From positions 1,687,501-1,751,500 of the forward strand of contig NZ_MTPW01000001.1 in the NCBI RefSeq assembly GCF_002954765.1: a DNA stretch of 64,000 nt, given 5' to 3'. This document shows positions 9,059 through 17,839 of this stretch, piece by piece (the first letter of the stretch is position 1; every line of letters starts with the position of its first letter). The notes below the pieces were generated by a model. The model did no database searches. It saw only the letters and a program-made list of their open reading frames with translations, and was not told the DNA's origin. This DNA comes from Nonlabens arenilitoris (GTDB lineage Bacteria; Bacteroidota; Bacteroidia; Flavobacteriales; Flavobacteriaceae). The translations under genes were made by a program, and so were the position numbers.

Positions 9059-12000
9059 ATGAAATATCTTTTTACGATTGTAGTGCTGTTTAATTTCGCT
9101 TTCGCGAAAGCGCAAAATTTCTGGCAGCCTATTCTACAAACTCCTTATGAAAATTTAGAATCTCGCAATTTTGTACCAGAAAATTATTTATTATATAATT
9201 TAAATCTAGATGGTTTAAAACAATCTGTAGCCGCTGCGCCAATGAGATTTACGTCTAGCCATTCTTCAGTGATTGTGTCTATGCCCGATGCTAATGGAGA
9301 TTTCAGAAATTTTGAAATTTTTGAAACTCAGATGATGGAACCTCAATTATCAGCAAAGTATCAAGATATAAGAACATATATAGGATTAAATGTTGAGGAT
9401 GCCGCACATGTTATACGTTTTTCATTGACTTCACACGGATTTCATAATATTGAGTTTGCACCAGGTGTACTGACTGTTTATATCGATCCATTTACTAGAG
9501 ACCATGAAGTTTATATTGTATATGATCGATCCTCTATACCTGAGATCAAGGAAGATTTTGAATGTTTTACTGATGAGGTTGCATTAATAGGGACTGATTT
9601 AAAGAATATAAATACGGTTTCTGAATCTGCAGATGATAGCGTGTTGCGCACTTATCGAGTTGCCATATCCTGTAATGCAGAGTATGGTAATCTATTTGCA
9701 GGGACAGGTACAGATGCCCAAAAGAGAGCAAATATTCAAGCGAGACAGGTGATAACTATGAACCGTGTAAATGGTGTTTATGAGCGTGACCTTGCTGTCA
9801 ATATGATTTTTGTAGCAAATAATGATTTACTATTATATTTTGGAGACACCTCTTTAGATCCTTATACAAATGATTTTAATAATAGAACACAAGATTTAAT
9901 TGATGGTAATCTTGCTGGCCAAGGTTTTCCAGGGATAGGCAATGCTAATTATGATATAGGTCATAATTTTAATACTTCTGGTGGCGGTAATGCTGGTTGT
10001 ATAGGGTGTGTTTGTGTGGCAGGACAGAAAGGTAGCGGTATGACTGGTCGTGCAAATCCTACAGGTGATCCATTTGATATTGATTATGTAGCACATGAAA
10101 TGGGACATCAATTTGGTGGATATCATTCTATGGCCTCTAGTAGTTGTAGGAGTGGTAGTGGTCAGACAGAAGTTGAACCTGGCAGTGGAAGTACTATTAT
10201 GGCTTATGCGGGAATTTGTAATCCTAATATTCAAAACAACTCAGATGACTACTTTCATTATGTAAATATTAGAGATATAACTGCAAATATTAAAACAGGT
10301 CCTTCTAGTTCATGTCCTGTTATTACAAATGTTTCTTTTACTGCTCCTATTGCAAATGCTGGTATTGATTATGTCATACCATTTAGTACAGCTTTTGTGT
10401 TAACTGGTACTGCGACTAATCTAGGAAGTGAGACTGTTGTTTACAACTGGGAGCAAAACGATCCAGAAAACCCAGGAAGTAATAATGGACCAGATCCTAC
10501 CAGAATTCAAGGTCCTATGTATAGATCATTACCATCAGTAATGGTTCCAGAGCGTTATTTTCCTGCATTATCAGATGTTGTACAAGGAAACCTTACTCCA
10601 GCTTATGAAGTAACGCCATCTGTAGCTAGATCTATGGAATTTGCTTTTACAGTGCGTAAATATGATATGAATGTAGGGCAAAATGATTCTGATTTAATGA
10701 ATGTAACTGTTGATGGAACATCAGGTCCATTTACCGTTACGACTCAAGATTCAAATATTAGCTACAATACTGGCGAGGCTGTTGTGGTTGGTTGGGACGT
10801 GGCTGGTACAGATCAAGCACCTATAAATACTACTAGTGTCGATATTTTATTATCTGTGGATGGTGGATTGACTTTTGATACTGTAATGGAGTTGTCTACA
10901 CCTAATGATGGTACAGAAACGGTGGTGATGCCTGTGGTAGTGCCTACTAATCAGGCACGCATTATGGTGCGAGCTAATGGAAATGTTTATTATGCTGTTA
11001 ACTCTTCAGACTTTACCGTTACAAGTGATGAATTTTCATTAAGTACTACAGATTTGAATCAAAATGTTTGTTTACCGGCAAATGCTATTTATGATTTTAC
11101 ATATCGCACTTTTAATGGATTTAGTACACCAACGGTGTTGACATTAACAGGAGCACCAGCTGGTTCCAATGTTGTGATTTCCCCTAATGTTGTTACTAAT
11201 GATAATACACCTGTTAATGTCACTATTAGTGGTCTTAATAATTCTATGGTAGGTAGCTATAATCTTATTTTAGATGGGACAGCTGGTACTGCCATGCGTT
11301 CTGTAGAATTAACTTTAAATGTTTTAGAAAGTAGTCTTGCAGCTGTTACACTAGTTGAGCCAGTTGATATGACTGTTGATGTAGCATTATTCCCAACACT
11401 GGAATGGAGTGCGGCGGCTGGATCTCAAGAATACGATATAGAAATAGCATTAGACTCTAATTTTAGTACAATTATACAAGCTGTTACTGTTTCAACAAAT
11501 ATTATAACACTATCATCCAGTTTGAACGAGGATACACTTTATTACTGGCGTGTTAGAAATAGAAATGTTTGCGGTAATGGAGTTTATAGTTCAATTAGAA
11601 GCTTCAGAACAGCAAATATCATCTGTGTTAATGAGTCTTCAACTGTTGTGCCATTAGCCATAAGCTCTGGTCCGCCATCTTCTTTTGATGCTATAATCAC
11701 TGTGACTGATAATATAGTGATTAATGATATATCTTTAAACATAGACTTATCGCATACTTGGATGAGTGATGTCGATATTTATTTAACTAGTCCATCAGGT
11801 ACACAAATAACCATAATAGAAGATCGATGCAATAATAGAAATGATTTACTGGCTACGTTTACAGATGATGGTGCAGCTGTTCAATGTACTTTTTCTGCGC
11901 CTACCATAAGTGGTACGGTTAACGCGGTAGATATGTTCTCCGTATTTAATGGAGAAAATGCATTAGGTGATTGGGTATTAACCGTTGCAGATGATACAGA

Positions 12001-12316
12001 TCAAGACGGTGGTAGTTTGAACGATTGGTCTTTAGATATATGTGGAACACAGACTCTCTCAGTGCTGGATGATTTAGAAAATATAATAACCCTATATCCA
12101 AATCCCTCAAACGAATTTATATATCTGCAATTAGATCGCGCTGATTATACAAATGCTGGATTTGATATTTACGATACAGCGGGAAGATTTATATTATCTC
12201 AAAGCGTGAATGATGTGCTCACTAAAGTCGATCTAAGCCATTGGGCTAGCGGTATGTATTTAATTAAAATAACTATTGATGACCAAGTAATAATTAAACA
12301 AGTAATTAAAGAATAA
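9059..12316 (+). CDS. Secreted reprolysin-like zinc metalloprotease with P domain and T9SS sorting tail
   Basis: The protein has 1085 residues from the ATG at 9059. Earlier in-frame starts exist at 8981 (GTG), 8996, 9002, 9008 and 9029. I prefer 9059 because it gives a standard signal peptide MKYLFTIVVLFNFAFAKA before QNFWQP. A propeptide-like region is followed by the metzincin zinc site HEMGHQFGGYH (346-356) with a following IMAYAG Met-turn. Ig/fibronectin-like domains come next, then a proprotein-convertase P domain (roughly 860-1000; SLNIDLSHTWMSDVDIYL and LGDWVLTVADD) and a C-terminal type IX sorting domain starting LYPNPSNEFIYL and ending IIKQVIKE. I infer an exported endopeptidase that the T9SS releases or anchors. 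The signal peptide contains a copy of the 16-bp palindrome (9097-9112). Confidence 0.93.
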   Translation: MKYLFTIVVLFNFAFAKAQNFWQPILQTPYENLESRNFVPENYLLYNLNLDGLKQSVAAAPMRFTSSHSSVIVSMPDANGDFRNFEIFETQMMEPQLSAKYQDIRTYIGLNVEDAAHVIRFSLTSHGFHNIEFAPGVLTVYIDPFTRDHEVYIVYDRSSIPEIKEDFECFTDEVALIGTDLKNINTVSESADDSVLRTYRVAISCNAEYGNLFAGTGTDAQKRANIQARQVITMNRVNGVYERDLAVNMIFVANNDLLLYFGDTSLDPYTNDFNNRTQDLIDGNLAGQGFPGIGNANYDIGHNFNTSGGGNAGCIGCVCVAGQKGSGMTGRANPTGDPFDIDYVAHEMGHQFGGYHSMASSSCRSGSGQTEVEPGSGSTIMAYAGICNPNIQNNSDDYFHYVNIRDITANIKTGPSSSCPVITNVSFTAPIANAGIDYVIPFSTAFVLTGTATNLGSETVVYNWEQNDPENPGSNNGPDPTRIQGPMYRSLPSVMVPERYFPALSDVVQGNLTPAYEVTPSVARSMEFAFTVRKYDMNVGQNDSDLMNVTVDGTSGPFTVTTQDSNISYNTGEAVVVGWDVAGTDQAPINTTSVDILLSVDGGLTFDTVMELSTPNDGTETVVMPVVVPTNQARIMVRANGNVYYAVNSSDFTVTSDEFSLSTTDLNQNVCLPANAIYDFTYRTFNGFSTPTVLTLTGAPAGSNVVISPNVVTNDNTPVNVTISGLNNSMVGSYNLILDGTAGTAMRSVELTLNVLESSLAAVTLVEPVDMTVDVALFPTLEWSAAAGSQEYDIEIALDSNFSTIIQAVTVSTNIITLSSSLNEDTLYYWRVRNRNVCGNGVYSSIRSFRTANIICVNESSTVVPLAISSGPPSSFDAIITVTDNIVINDISLNIDLSHTWMSDVDIYLTSPSGTQITIIEDRCNNRNDLLATFTDDGAAVQCTFSAPTISGTVNAVDMFSVFNGENALGDWVLTVADDTDQDGGSLNDWSLDICGTQTLSVLDDLENIITLYPNPSNEFIYLQLDRADYTNAGFDIYDTAGRFILSQSVNDVLTKVDLSHWASGMYLIKITIDDQVIIKQVIKE
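9097..9112. repeat. 16-bp palindrome CGCTTTCGCGAAAGCG, copy 1
   Basis: This is a perfect copy inside the protease signal peptide. It is read as A-F-A-K-A immediately before the predicted cleavage site. Confidence 0.95.
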
Positions 12317-12952
12317 TTATTTGCCATTGAATTGATTCATCGTATTAGTTAACCCAGCGTGTGTAAAAGATAGGCAAGCTTGTGCTGCTTTATCGATTCG
12401 TTCTGGTAGTGCTTTCTGTTCGTCATTATTCCATTCACCTAGTACATAGTCTACTTGACGACCTTTTGAAAATTCGTCAGAAATTCCAAAACGCAGTCTA
12501 GGATAATTAGGTGTGTTCAATTTTATTTGTGTGTCTTTAAGTCCGTTATGACCACCATCAGTTCCTTTGGCCTTCATACGTAATGTACCGAAAGGTAAGT
12601 TCAAATCATCGGTAACCACTAAAATTTGTTCCTTGGGAATAGACTCTTGGTTCATATAATATTTAATGGCCTTACCACTTAAGTTCATATATGTACTAGG
12701 CTTAAGTAGTGTGACCTTTTTACCTTTATGAGTAATGGTAGCAACATCTCCTAAAGTCAGTGTTTCAAATGACACATCTTTTATCTTAGCTATTTCATCT
12801 AGGATTTTAAATCCTATGTTGTGACGCGTTTCTGCGTACTTATCTCCGATATTACCTAACCCTATGATTAGAAATTTTTTCATGCCATTTTCTTTTTCAA
12901 TGATAGATGTTTTAAATAGGTCCATCCACCATTTTTTCAATTCACTTATCAT
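12317..12952 (-). CDS. pth: Peptidyl-tRNA hydrolase
   Basis: Pth recycles tRNA from prematurely released peptidyl-tRNA. The 211-residue chain has the family signature FLIIGLGNIGDKYAETRHNIGF, whose TRHNIG segment holds the catalytic His. It also has LKPSTYMNLSG and the VTDDLNLPFG...GGHNGLKD block with the conserved Asp and Asn/His residues. About 23 residues precede the usual start (the inner ATG of MKKFLIIG). Related flavobacterial proteins carry a similar short Trp/Lys-rich leader, so I keep the ATG at 12952, but the inner start is possible. The gene ends directly against the convergent protease gene (stops adjacent at 12316/12317). A minus-strand terminator separates it from rplY. Confidence 0.95.
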   Translation of the reverse strand: MISELKKWWMDLFKTSIIEKENGMKKFLIIGLGNIGDKYAETRHNIGFKILDEIAKIKDVSFETLTLGDVATITHKGKKVTLLKPSTYMNLSGKAIKYYMNQESIPKEQILVVTDDLNLPFGTLRMKAKGTDGGHNGLKDTQIKLNTPNYPRLRFGISDEFSKGRQVDYVLGEWNNDEQKALPERIDKAAQACLSFTHAGLTNTMNQFNGK

Positions 12953-12970
12953 GCCTCAAAGCTATAAAAA

Positions 12971-12998
12971 AAGCCGCAAGAAATAAATCTTGCGGCTT
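12971..12998 (-). terminator. Intrinsic terminator after rplY
   Basis: An 11-bp stem (12971-12981 with 12988-12998, arms AAGCCGCAAGA and TCTTGCGGCTT) and a 6-base loop are followed on the minus strand by a T-run (complement of 12964-12972). It lies between the end of rplY and the start of pth. Confidence 0.85.
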
Positions 12999-13018
12999 GT
13001 AAGTATATGAGAAAAGAA

Positions 13019-13657
13019 TTAATCTTCTTTAACTGCAGCTACATCATCTGTTTGTGTAGATGGAACATCTCCAGCGTCTACATCATCATCGTCATCGTCA
13101 TCTGCAACAGCAGTACGAGAAGTTTTGATCATTACTACAACAACGCTATCTGGGTGCATAATTTCATACTCAGGTACACGTAGGTCACGTACATATTTCT
13201 TGTTACCAATCTTCATAGGCGCGATGTCTACTTCAATTAGGTCAGGTAAGTTAGCAGGAATTGCTTTTACTTTTAAACGACGGTTGTTTCTACGTAAAAC
13301 ACCACCATTAAGTACACCACGTGAAGTACCTACAGTAACTACTGGTACTTCCATTGTTACAGGCTTATCATCAAAAATTTGATAAAAATCAGCATGTAAT
13401 AATTGTTCTTTTACTGGGTGCCATTGCATATCTTGTGCAATAGCAGCATATTGACCATCTTTACCTAGGTCTATAACAACTGTCATAGCGTCAGAGGTGT
13501 AAACCAAATTTTTAAATGCTTTTTCTTCTGCTTGAAAATGCACTGGCTCGTCTCCTCCGTAAATTACGCAAGGAACCAATCCAGCATTACGTAGGGCCTT
13601 AGTTGCCTTTTTGCCCACGCTTTCTCTTTTAGATCCGTTGATCGTGATTGATTTCAT
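13019..13657 (-). CDS. rplY: 50S ribosomal protein L25 / general stress protein Ctc
   Basis: L25 binds 5S rRNA in the large ribosomal subunit. The 212-residue protein is the long, two-domain Ctc form. The N-terminal L25 domain runs from [33 protein letters not shown] through [18 protein letters not shown] (given here as separate segments). A C-terminal beta domain (about 100-180) contains [19 protein letters not shown]. The C-terminus is an acidic tail with a run of seven Asp and an end rich in Asp/Val/Thr, as seen in Bacteroidota members. It lies 27 bp downstream of prs in the same direction, an arrangement common in bacteria. Confidence 0.95.
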   Translation of the reverse strand: MKSITINGSKRESVGKKATKALRNAGLVPCVIYGGDEPVHFQAEEKAFKNLVYTSDAMTVVIDLGKDGQYAAIAQDMQWHPVKEQLLHADFYQIFDDKPVTMEVPVVTVGTSRGVLNGGVLRRNNRRLKVKAIPANLPDLIEVDIAPMKIGNKKYVRDLRVPEYEIMHPDSVVVVMIKTSRTAVADDDDDDDVDAGDVPSTQTDDVAAVKED

Positions 13658-13684
13658 TTGTTGTTTATTTATTAATTATTGAAA

Positions 13685-14626
13685 TTACATGATAAAATTA
13701 GAACTGATGGACTCATTGTTTTGAACGCTAGTCATTACTTCAGCAAATAGACCTGCGCACGTAAGTACTCTAATCTTTTTACTTTCTTTCCTTAAAGGAA
13801 TAGAATCTGTAACTATCAATTCTTCTAATTGAGAATTTTCAATTCTCTCATATGCCTGTCCTGATAAAATAGCATGAGTACAAATAGCTCTTACACTTTT
13901 TGCTCCACGTTCCATCATTACATCTGCGGCTTTTGTTAATGTACCAGCGGTGTCAACCATGTCATCAACTAATACTACATTTTTTCCTGTCACATCACCT
14001 ATAAGTTCCATGTGAGAGATCACATTTGCTTTCTGTCGTTGTTTATAACAAACTACCACGTCGCTTTCAAGAGTTTTAGCATATGCATAAGCTCTTTTAG
14101 AACCACCCATGTCAGGTGAGGCGATAGTAAGATCAGATAAGTTAAGACTCTTTAAATATGGAATGAATAAAGCGCTACCAAAAAGATGATCTACAGGCTT
14201 TTCAAAAAATCCTTGAATCTGGTCTGCATGTAAATCCATAGTGATAATGCGTGTTGCTCCAGCACTTTCTAGAATTTTTGCAATCATTTTTGCGCCTATC
14301 GGTACACGTGGTTTGTCTTTACGATCTTGACGAGCCCACCCAAAATAAGGGATCACGGCAGTGATGTGTCTTGCACTTGCGCGTTTTGCAGCATCTAACA
14401 TTAATAATAACTCCATTAAGTTATCACTGCTAGGATGTGTAGAACCTATAATAAAGATGCGACGACCACGTATTGACTCCTCAAAAGACGGTTGAAATTC
14501 ACCATCACTAAAAGTGGAAAAATTAACTTGACCTAATGACGCACCATACTTCTCAGCAACTGCTTTTGCTAGGTCCATACTTTGTCTACAACCGAATAAT
14601 TTTGCTTCTGTCATGGTGTTGGTCAT
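13685..14626 (-). CDS. prs: Ribose-phosphate pyrophosphokinase
   Basis: Prs makes PRPP from ribose-5-phosphate and ATP, feeding purine, pyrimidine, His, Trp and NAD synthesis. The chain has 313 residues. It shows the FSDGEFQ substrate region, the metal/ATP motif DLHADQIQGFF (about 130-140), the flexible-loop segment SPDMGGSKRA and the PRPP-binding VVLVDDMVDTAGT near residue 220. All catalytic segments look intact. The ATG at 14626 is used; a second Met four codons in is possible. A TACATTTG promoter core lies 35 bp upstream of the start codon. Confidence 0.97.
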   Translation of the reverse strand: MTNTMTEAKLFGCRQSMDLAKAVAEKYGASLGQVNFSTFSDGEFQPSFEESIRGRRIFIIGSTHPSSDNLMELLLMLDAAKRASARHITAVIPYFGWARQDRKDKPRVPIGAKMIAKILESAGATRIITMDLHADQIQGFFEKPVDHLFGSALFIPYLKSLNLSDLTIASPDMGGSKRAYAYAKTLESDVVVCYKQRQKANVISHMELIGDVTGKNVVLVDDMVDTAGTLTKAADVMMERGAKSVRAICTHAILSGQAYERIENSQLEELIVTDSIPLRKESKKIRVLTCAGLFAEVMTSVQNNESISSNFIM

Positions 14627-14660
14627 CTTAAAATGAATTAGACTCCTGATTTTAAGGCTG

Positions 14661-14668
14661 CAAATGTA
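14661..14668 (-). promoter_or_regulatory. Promoter core (TACATTTG) for prs
   Basis: The minus-strand sequence TACATTTG fits the Bacteroidota -7 element TAnnTTTG. It would start transcription near 14653, about 27 bases before the prs ATG. I see no clear -33 TTG. Confidence 0.5.
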
Positions 14669-14733
14669 CAGATATTTTTATTCTTTGCCTTTAAAAATAG
14701 CTCTAAATAAGGTGTGAGATTTAAAATAATATG

Positions 14734-14741
14734 TACTTTTG
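14734..14741 (+). promoter_or_regulatory. Promoter core (TACTTTTG) for tRNA-Leu
   Basis: TACTTTTG matches the Bacteroidota -7 consensus TAnnTTTG and ends 15 bases before the mature tRNA 5' end, a sensible distance for a short leader. Confidence 0.5.
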
Positions 14742-14756
14742 CAATCCAATTTTTAG

Positions 14757-14838
14757 GCCTCAGTGGTGGAATTGGTAGACACGTTGGATTCAAAATCCAA
14801 TGCTTCACGGCGTGCCGGTTCGATTCCGGCCTGAGGTA
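14757..14838 (+). tRNA. tRNA-Leu (anticodon CAA)
   Basis: The acceptor stem GCCTCAG (14757-14763) pairs with CTGAGGT (14831-14837), with one G-T pair at the end and discriminator A14838. The anticodon stem-loop TTGGA-TTCAAAA-TCCAA places the CAA anticodon at 14791-14793. A long variable arm (TGCTTCACGGCGT region) is typical of the class II tRNA-Leu, and the T-arm is GCCGGTTCGATTCCGGC. CCA is not encoded after the discriminator. It decodes UUG. Confidence 0.95.
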
Positions 14839-14847
14839 CTTAAAAAA

Positions 14848-14877
14848 AACCAGAACAGAAATGTTCTGGTTTTTTTA
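14848..14877 (+). terminator. Intrinsic terminator after tRNA-Leu
   Basis: A 10-bp stem AACCAGAACA / TGTTCTGGTT (14848-14857 with 14862-14871) and a 4-base loop are followed by a run of T, directly downstream of the tRNA. Confidence 0.9.
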
Positions 14878-14933
14878 TTCTACATCAGTAAAAATCCTAT
14901 TTTTGAATTATTACCCCTTAAAACTATATGTAA

Positions 14934-15518
14934 ATGGATGATTTTTTAAGAAATGTGATATTTGGATTTGAACATGTCCTGGATTGGAGAGCTTATGATC
15001 ATATTCTTTTTATCATGTTGCTTGCGGTGCCCTATCTTTTTAAAAGTTGGAAAAAACTATTATGGTTGGTTACCGCATTTACTGTAGGTCATACTATCTC
15101 GTTAATGCTTGTAGCATTTGCAAAGGTTAGTTTTTCAACTACTTATATAGAGTTTCTCATTCCTGTAACTATTGCTATTACAGCTTTATATAACATTTTT
15201 ACTGCAGGTAATAGACATCGCGATAACGCAGCGTGGCTTGCCATATCTATATCATTGTTCTTTGGGTTAATTCATGGACTTGCATTCTCTAGTGCTTATA
15301 AAATGCTGGCAAGCGCCAGCGATAATGAATTTTTACTCCTGTTAGAATATGCGATAGGTATTGAAGGAGCGCAATTAGTTATTGTATTATTAGTGCTTAT
15401 TTTAAACTTTATCTTTACAGGTATATTCCGTTTTAGTAGAAAAGATTGGGTTCAGGTTATTTCAGGTATTGTACTTGGAATGGTGATCCCTATGCTTATT
15501 GAAAGATGGCTTTGGTAA
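14934..15518 (+). CDS. HupE/UreJ family membrane protein
   Basis: The protein has 194 residues and about six hydrophobic helices. The pattern is GFEHVLDWRAYDHILFI near the N-terminus, FTVGHTISL in the second helix region and FGLIHGLAFS in the middle, with conserved His and Asp residues that fit metal handling. This is the HupE/UreJ-like family, some of whose members move nickel or cobalt; the substrate here is not shown. No hydrogenase or urease genes are nearby, so a simple nickel-enzyme role is unsupported. The ATG at 14934 follows the tRNA terminator. A 16-bp palindrome lies 24 bp after the stop. Confidence 0.85.
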   Translation: MDDFLRNVIFGFEHVLDWRAYDHILFIMLLAVPYLFKSWKKLLWLVTAFTVGHTISLMLVAFAKVSFSTTYIEFLIPVTIAITALYNIFTAGNRHRDNAAWLAISISLFFGLIHGLAFSSAYKMLASASDNEFLLLLEYAIGIEGAQLVIVLLVLILNFIFTGIFRFSRKDWVQVISGIVLGMVIPMLIERWLW

Positions 15519-15542
15519 TTAAAATAAGTCAATTTTTGGTTT

Positions 15543-15558
15543 CGCTTTCGCGAAAGCG
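15543..15558. repeat. 16-bp palindrome, copy 2
   Basis: A perfect CGCTTTCGCGAAAGCG lies between the HupE-like gene and the dCMP deaminase gene. Confidence 0.95.
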
Positions 15559-15618
15559 AAATCGTCATCATCATATAATAGTATAGTAATTCAGGACTAG
15601 GTAAAAACTTAAGATAAA

Positions 15619-16044
15619 TTGAAAGATCAAAAACAGCATAAATACGACGTGGCTTATTTAAAGATGGCTACAGAATGGGCTAAGTTATCCCATTGCAAGC
15701 GCAGGCAAGTAGGTGCATTAATTGTTAGAGATCGCATGATCATTAGTGATGGATATAACGGGACACCTAGTGGTTTTGAGAATTTTTGTGAAGATGATGA
15801 AGGTTATACAAAATGGTATGTATTACATGCAGAGGCTAATGCGATTCTTAAAGTAGCAGGTTCTACACAGTCATGCGCCGGCGCTACACTTTATATCACT
15901 ATGTCGCCGTGTAAGGACTGTAGTAAACTCATTCATCAAAGTGGCATTAAACGTGTTGTCTATGTGGAAGGTTATAAAGATGATAGCGGTTTGCAATTTC
16001 TGCAAAAAGCTGGCGTTGATGTAGAACAAATAAATCAACTATAA
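15619..16044 (+). CDS. dCMP/cytidine deaminase family protein (ComEB-like)
   Basis: This zinc deaminase most likely converts dCMP to dUMP for thymidylate synthesis. The 141-residue chain has the zinc motifs HAEANAI (about residues 75-81) and PCKDC (about 94-98), and a KRRQVGALIV...SDGYNGTPSGFENF substrate region typical of dCMP deaminase. The start is TTG at 15619; there is no ATG before the conserved N-terminal MATEWAKLS region except an internal one, which would remove the leading YDVAYLK. The S41 protease gene follows after 2 bp, so they are probably one transcript. Confidence 0.92.
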   Translation: MKDQKQHKYDVAYLKMATEWAKLSHCKRRQVGALIVRDRMIISDGYNGTPSGFENFCEDDEGYTKWYVLHAEANAILKVAGSTQSCAGATLYITMSPCKDCSKLIHQSGIKRVVYVEGYKDDSGLQFLQKAGVDVEQINQL

Positions 16045-16046
16045 TA

Positions 16047-17621
16047 TTGAAGAAGTCACAAATATACTTTCCCTTGTTTTTAGGAATAGCAGTAGCTCTA
16101 GGTATAGGGCTGGGCTATATGATGCATAGTGGTGAGTCTAGTGACGGATTGCTTATGGCGAGTAATGCAAATAAGCGCAAACTTAATAAGTTAATAGATA
16201 TTATTGATCAACGATATGTTGATGATGTTAATACCGATAGTATCGTAGACATTACCGTAAACGGTATTCTTTCTAATCTTGATCCACATTCTGTCTATAT
16301 CTCTAATGATGAAATGGAGGACGTCGCAGACCAAATGCGTGGCGATTTTGTAGGTATAGGGATTAGATTTTTTGTAAATCAAGATACTATTTCTGTGCTA
16401 AATGTTTTAGAAGGTGGACCTAGTAAAAAGGCTGGTATTAAAGGTGGTGATAAAATTCTTTATGCAGACGGGAAACCACTTTTTGGGTTAAATGCTGTAA
16501 GTACAGACATTCTAAAGGGTGAGGATGGTTCAAAAGTCACTCTAGGAGTTTTGCGTCCAGGTGATAGTGATGTTCAACAAGTTTCTGTAGTTAGAGGTAG
16601 TGTGCCTATCAATAGTATTGAGGCAGCTTATATGCTTAATGATGACCTAGGCTATGTTAAAGTAAATCGATTTGCAGAGTCTACTGAGGAAGAATTTAAC
16701 GATGCAATAGATGATTTAATTGAGCAAGGAGCCCAGCGTCTTACTGTAGATTTAAGAGATAATCCTGGTGGTGTCTTAAGTGCTGCAATTGCTATGGCAG
16801 ATGAATTTTTACCACGTAAAAAATTAATTCTTTTTCAGAAAGACCGTAATAATGTACGTAAGGATTCTTATGCTACCAGTGATGGTGATTTTGAAGATAA
16901 GCCGGTTTACATTTTAATAAATGAAAATAGTGCCAGTGCCAGTGAAGTTGTTGCTGGAGCATTGCAGGATAATGATGTAGGAACAATTGTGGGAAGACGT
17001 AGTTTTGGCAAAGGCCTCGTACAGCAAGAAATCAAACTAGGTGATGGTAGTGCTGTTAGATTAACTGTTTCTAGATATTACACGCCTACTGGTAGAAGTA
17101 TTCAACGTCCCTATGATAATGGTAATGAAGATTACTTTAAAGAGTATATTGACCGTTATAATAATGGTGAATTAGAAGATGCCGCTAATATTGAGGTGAA
17201 TGATTCTTTAAAAAGAACGACGCCTGCTGGTAAAATTGTCTATGGTGGTGGTGGGATTATTCCAGATGTTTTTGTGCCGTCTGCAGATGGATATGTGCTA
17301 CAAACACTAGAATATTTTGCTCGCACAGGATTTGCAGATCAGTTCACAAATAGATATTTGCAAGGCGATGGTATTAACCTGCGCAACATGAGTGAGAAAG
17401 AATTTATGGAAACTTATAGCGTTCCAGAACTAGTGATGGAAGACTTTATACAATACGCTCAGTTATACAATACTAGTATTTCGTTGCCAGGATATAGAGA
17501 TGAAATTTCTACGATTATTAAATCATCTCTTGCAGAACAACTTTTTGATACTGAGGCAAAAATTAAAATCTTGAATCAGCAAGATCGTATGATTCAAAAG
17601 GTGCTAGAGCTCAATAAGTAG
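16047..17621 (+). CDS. S41 family C-terminal processing protease (CtpA-like)
   Basis: The protein has 524 residues. An N-terminal hydrophobic segment (residues 7-25) serves as a signal anchor, so the protease faces the periplasm. A PDZ domain spans about 95-180 (FVGIGIRF, GGPSKKAGIKGGDKIL). The S41 catalytic core has DLRDNPGG (235-242), the nucleophile region ENSASASE (293-300) and the catalytic Lys in RRSFGKGLVQ (Lys322). It is inferred to trim or degrade exported proteins from their C-termini. The start is TTG at 16047, two bases after the deaminase stop; the frame has no ATG before the hydrophobic segment. Confidence 0.95.
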   Translation: MKKSQIYFPLFLGIAVALGIGLGYMMHSGESSDGLLMASNANKRKLNKLIDIIDQRYVDDVNTDSIVDITVNGILSNLDPHSVYISNDEMEDVADQMRGDFVGIGIRFFVNQDTISVLNVLEGGPSKKAGIKGGDKILYADGKPLFGLNAVSTDILKGEDGSKVTLGVLRPGDSDVQQVSVVRGSVPINSIEAAYMLNDDLGYVKVNRFAESTEEEFNDAIDDLIEQGAQRLTVDLRDNPGGVLSAAIAMADEFLPRKKLILFQKDRNNVRKDSYATSDGDFEDKPVYILINENSASASEVVAGALQDNDVGTIVGRRSFGKGLVQQEIKLGDGSAVRLTVSRYYTPTGRSIQRPYDNGNEDYFKEYIDRYNNGELEDAANIEVNDSLKRTTPAGKIVYGGGGIIPDVFVPSADGYVLQTLEYFARTGFADQFTNRYLQGDGINLRNMSEKEFMETYSVPELVMEDFIQYAQLYNTSISLPGYRDEISTIIKSSLAEQLFDTEAKIKILNQQDRMIQKVLELNK

Positions 17622-17638
17622 TAATAAAGTTTTTTTAA

Positions 17639-17839
17639 TTATCGCTTCTCGTGCTTATCTTTTATCTTAAGAGATACCTGTAGGATAGCTAGTAAAATAA
17701 ATACACATAAGGATGCTAATATGCTGATGACAGCAATCTGACTATCGCCCTTAAAAATATTAGAAAAGTCTAGTTTTGTAGCGTTAAAGATGATACTGGC
17801 CGCTGCAAGTACCATTAAGATGTATATGATTATTTTCAT
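17639..17839 (-). CDS. Small two-helix membrane protein
   Basis: This 66-residue protein has two hydrophobic helices (about residues 3-18 and 37-57), a short polar loop and a charged tail KIKDKHEKR. Its ATG directly abuts the stop codon of marC (17839/17840), so it is almost certainly translated from the marC transcript. I recognise no family. A role alongside MarC is possible but only by position. Confidence 0.65.
   Translation of the reverse strand: MKIIIYILMVLAAASIIFNATKLDFSNIFKGDSQIAVISILASLCVFILLAILQVSLKIKDKHEKR

Noticed and set aside
9896..10234. Minus-strand reading frame inside the protease gene
   Set aside because: It lies wholly opposite the conserved zinc-site region, is Thr/Ile-rich low-complexity, and has no homology features.
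14714..14941. Reading frame across the tRNA-Leu gene
   Set aside because: It covers the tRNA and its terminator; the RNA gene explains the sequence.
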